This document shows, piece by piece, positions 61,984-64,000 of a DNA stretch of 64,000 nt. The notes under the pieces are model-generated. The model had not been told where the DNA came from. It was given only the letters and a program-made list of their open reading frames with translations, and did no database searches. Location: assembly GCF_031179285.1 (NCBI RefSeq), contig NZ_JAPSHY010000018.1:1-64000 (forward strand). Reading direction: 5' to 3'. A program made the position numbers and the translations under genes. This DNA is from Microbacterium sp. Lineage in GTDB: Bacteria; Actinomycetota; Actinomycetes; Actinomycetales; Microbacteriaceae. Numbering within the stretch: position 1 is the stretch's first letter; each line of letters begins with the position of its first letter.

Positions 61984-62628
61984 CTACTCGGCCGGGACGG
62001 CGACGACGACCTTCGCAGGGCGCAGTTCGATGTCACCGAGACGATAACCCACCTCGACGACCTCGAGCACCGTGGTCTTGTCGGTGCCGGGGGTCGGCTG
62101 CTGGAAGATGGCCTCGTGACGCTGGGGGTCGAACTCCTCGCCCTTCTCGCCGTAGGACTCGACGCCGAGGCGCTCGACCACGGCGCGCACCTTGCCGGCG
62201 ATCACCGCAAAGGGGGTGCCCTCGACGAGGTCGCCGTGCTGGGCTGCGCGGTCGAGATCGTCGAGCACCGGGATGAGACCCTTCGCGGCCTCACCCTTCG
62301 CCCGCTCGATCTCGACCTGACGCTGCTCCTCGGTGCGGCGGCGGTAGTTGGCGTACTCCGCCTGCAGCCGCTTGAGGTCGTTGAGCAGCGTGGACTCGAG
62401 GTCGGCGAGGACGGCATCCTCCGCCGCGGCCTCGCCGGTCTGCTCGGTGCCGAGGATGTCGTCGACCGTCAGGTCGTCGCCCGCCGCGTCGATCGGGGTC
62501 TCGTCGGATCCCTCTGCCGCAGCGGCCTCCGTTGAATCCGGGTTGCCGAGATCCGGCTGGGGGCCGGACGCTTCCGCGCCCGACCCCTCTTCCGGAACTC
62601 CGTTCTCGTCGAAGTTCTTGTCCGTCAT
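61984..62628 (-). CDS. grpE: GrpE nucleotide-exchange factor
   Basis: A 214-residue protein. An acidic, disordered first 75 residues lead into the coiled coil ('LESTLLNDLKRLQAEYANYRRRTEEQRQVEIERAKGEAAKGLIPVLDDLDRA') and the beta-wing 'GEEFDPQRHEAIFQQPTPGTDKTTVLEVVEVGYRLGDIELRPAKVVV'. Releases ADP from DnaK. It starts 2 bp after the dnaK stop. Confidence 0.97.
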   Translation of the reverse strand: MTDKNFDENGVPEEGSGAEASGPQPDLGNPDSTEAAAAEGSDETPIDAAGDDLTVDDILGTEQTGEAAAEDAVLADLESTLLNDLKRLQAEYANYRRRTEEQRQVEIERAKGEAAKGLIPVLDDLDRAAQHGDLVEGTPFAVIAGKVRAVVERLGVESYGEKGEEFDPQRHEAIFQQPTPGTDKTTVLEVVEVGYRLGDIELRPAKVVVAVPAE

Positions 62629-62630
62629 GA

Positions 62631-64000
62631 CTACTTCTTCTCGTCCTCGTCGTCGACGACCTCGGCGTCGATGACGTCCTCCTCGGAGGAGGCCTGCTCG
62701 TCGCCCGCGGGGGCGTCGCCCTCGGCCGAGGCACCGGCGGCGGCATCCGCCTGGGACTGCGCGTAGATCGCCTCGCCGAGCTTGCCCTGCGACTCGTTCA
62801 GCTTGTCGAACGCGGTCTTGACCGCGTCGTCGTCGTCACCGGCGAGAGCCGTCTTCAGAGCGTCGACGTCGGCCTGGACCGACTCCTTGACGTCGGTCGG
62901 CAGCTTGTCGTCGTTGTCTTTGATCAGCTTGTCGATCGAGTACGCGAGGGTCTCGGCCTGGTTGCGGGTCTCGGCGGACTCGCGGCGCTTCTTGTCTTCG
63001 GCCGCGTTCTCCTCGGCCTCGCGGACCATGCGCTCGATGTCTTCCTTCGACAGCGACGAGCCGCCGGTGATGGTCATCGACTGCTCCTTGCCGGTGCCCT
63101 TGTCCTTGGCGGACACGTGCACGATGCCGTTCGCGTCGATGTCGAAGGTGACCTCGACCTGAGGGATGCCGCGCGGGGCCGGCGCGATGCCGGTGAGCTC
63201 GAAGGTGCCCAGCGGCTTGTTGTCGCGGGTGAACTCGCGCTCGCCCTGGAAGACCTGGATCGCGACGGACGGCTGGTTGTCGTCTGCCGTGGTGAAGGTC
63301 TCGCTGCGCTTGGTCGGGATGGCGGTGTTGCGCTCGATGAGCTTGGTCATCATGCCGCCCTTGGTCTCGATTCCGAGGCTCAGCGGGGTGACGTCGATGA
63401 GCAGCACGTCCTTGCGCTCACCCTTGAGGACTCCGGCCTGGAGGGCAGCTCCCACGGCGACGACCTCGTCAGGGTTGACGCCCTTGTTCGCTTCCTTGCC
63501 GGTCTCGCGCTTGACGAGCTCGGCGACGGCGGGCATACGGGTCGAGCCACCGACGAGGACGATGTGGTCGATGTCGGCAACCTTGATGCCGGCCTCGCGG
63601 ATGACGTCCTCGAACGGCTTCTTGGTGCGGTCGAGCAGATCCTTGGTGAGGTCCTCGAACTTCGCCCGGGTGATGGTCTCGGAGAGCGAGACCGGGCCCG
63701 AGTCGGTGAGCGAGAGGTACGGGAGGTTGATGCTCGTCGAGGTCGAGGAGGAGAGCTCCTTCTTCGCCTGCTCCGCAGCCTCCTTGAGACGCTGCAGGGC
63801 GATCTTGTCACCCGAAACGTCGACGCCCGTGGTCTCCTTGAACTGCTTGATGAGGAAGTCGACCAGGCGCTGGTCCCAGTCGTCTCCACCGAGGCGGTTG
63901 TCACCGGCGGTGGCACGCACCTGGATGGTGGAGAAGTCGTCGTCCTTGCCCACTTCGAGCAGCGAGACGTCGAAGGTTCCGCCACCGAGGTCGAAGACGA
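62631..64000 (-). CDS. dnaK: DnaK (Hsp70), 5' part outside window
   Basis: The frame is open from the right edge to the TAG/CTA at 62631: about 456 codons of the C-terminal three quarters. Seen are '[25 protein letters not shown]', '[19 protein letters not shown]', the interdomain linker '[20 protein letters not shown]', the substrate-binding domain '[56 protein letters not shown]' and the acidic tail '[15 protein letters not shown]'. Heads the dnaK-grpE-dnaJ-hspR operon. Confidence 0.97.
   Translation of the reverse strand, partial: VFDLGGGTFDVSLLEVGKDDDFSTIQVRATAGDNRLGGDDWDQRLVDFLIKQFKETTGVDVSGDKIALQRLKEAAEQAKKELSSSTSTSINLPYLSLTDSGPVSLSETITRAKFEDLTKDLLDRTKKPFEDVIREAGIKVADIDHIVLVGGSTRMPAVAELVKRETGKEANKGVNPDEVVAVGAALQAGVLKGERKDVLLIDVTPLSLGIETKGGMMTKLIERNTAIPTKRSETFTTADDNQPSVAIQVFQGEREFTRDNKPLGTFELTGIAPAPRGIPQVEVTFDIDANGIVHVSAKDKGTGKEQSMTITGGSSLSKEDIERMVREAEENAAEDKKRRESAETRNQAETLAYSIDKLIKDNDDKLPTDVKESVQADVDALKTALAGDDDDAVKTAFDKLNESQGKLGEAIYAQSQADAAAGASAEGDAPAGDEQASSEEDVIDAEVVDDEDEKK

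Noticed and set aside
1..64000. Search for tRNA/rRNA genes, CRISPR arrays, insertion sequences, prophage or att repeats
   Set aside because: No cloverleaf with CCA-proximal arms, no regularly spaced repeats, no transposase or integrase motifs were found by eye; a covariance-model or IS search could still reveal short remnants.

Overview
The window is one stretch of high-GC DNA from an actinobacterium, most likely a Microbacteriaceae member (Microbacterium-like). The grounds are strong G/C at third codon positions, dense gene packing with ATGA/GTGA overlaps, CUT1 sugar importers that lack their own ATPase, an ECF42-type sigma factor, and a dnaK-grpE-dnaJ-hspR block at the right edge in which DnaJ has no zinc finger. 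I found no rRNA, tRNA, CRISPR array, transposase or prophage gene.

Layout. 1-3.7 kb: a secreted CshA/GEVED-type surface protein running off the left edge, a gene-poor gap and a YjbR-family gene. 3.7-17.2 kb: glycan locus A, with a GH38 alpha-mannosidase, LacI regulator A, a GH5 beta-mannosidase-like enzyme, a CUT1 importer (binding protein plus two permeases), a GH92 alpha-mannosidase and a secreted EndoH-like GH18 enzyme. 17.3-21.7 kb: DoxX, a GH1 beta-glycosidase, and a sigma factor/YCII/RibD-like trio. 21.8-27 kb: a second CUT1 importer and a divergent FAD oxidoreductase. 27-32.6 kb: a catabolic cluster for a sugar or sugar acid (class II aldolase, OtnK-like kinase, DeoR regulator; divergently an FGGY kinase, a YihT/LacD-like aldolase and an Asp/Glu-racemase-like protein). 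32.7-35.9 kb: a CYP152 peroxygenase, an unknown protein, a NIPSNAP protein and a CPBP protease. 36-45.7 kb: a peptide-type uptake and hydrolysis cluster with a two-module Lrp/AsnC regulator. 45.7-59.7 kb: glycan locus B, with GH84, a GH36/clan-D-like enzyme, a tandem metallo-beta-lactamase-fold protein, LacI regulator B, a membrane protein, a ROK kinase, a SIS isomerase, a second GH38 and an unassigned probable glycan enzyme. 59.8-64 kb: an alpha/beta-hydrolase-fold protein that lacks its serine, then hspR, dnaJ, grpE and the 3' part of dnaK.

How the genes work together. Locus A reads as a high-mannose N-glycan foraging pathway. Secreted GH18 would release the glycan from glycoproteins, the binding protein and permeases would import it, cytoplasmic GH92 and GH38 would trim alpha-mannose, and the GH5 enzyme would cut the Man-beta-GlcNAc core. 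Five near-identical 14-bp palindromes (consensus CTAWANCGNTNNAG) lie before the GH38, lacI-A, GH5, importer and GH18 genes, so one LacI regulon is likely. A different 18-bp palindrome (TGTGGNAACGTTNCCACA) lies before GH1, importer 2/FAD oxidoreductase, the GH84/GH36-like divergon and the ROK-SIS-GH38 operon. That defines a second regulon, probably of LacI-B, spread over 36 kb. The peptide cluster has its own pair of related operator-like repeats 31 bp apart. Function assignments come from reading motifs, not from database searches.
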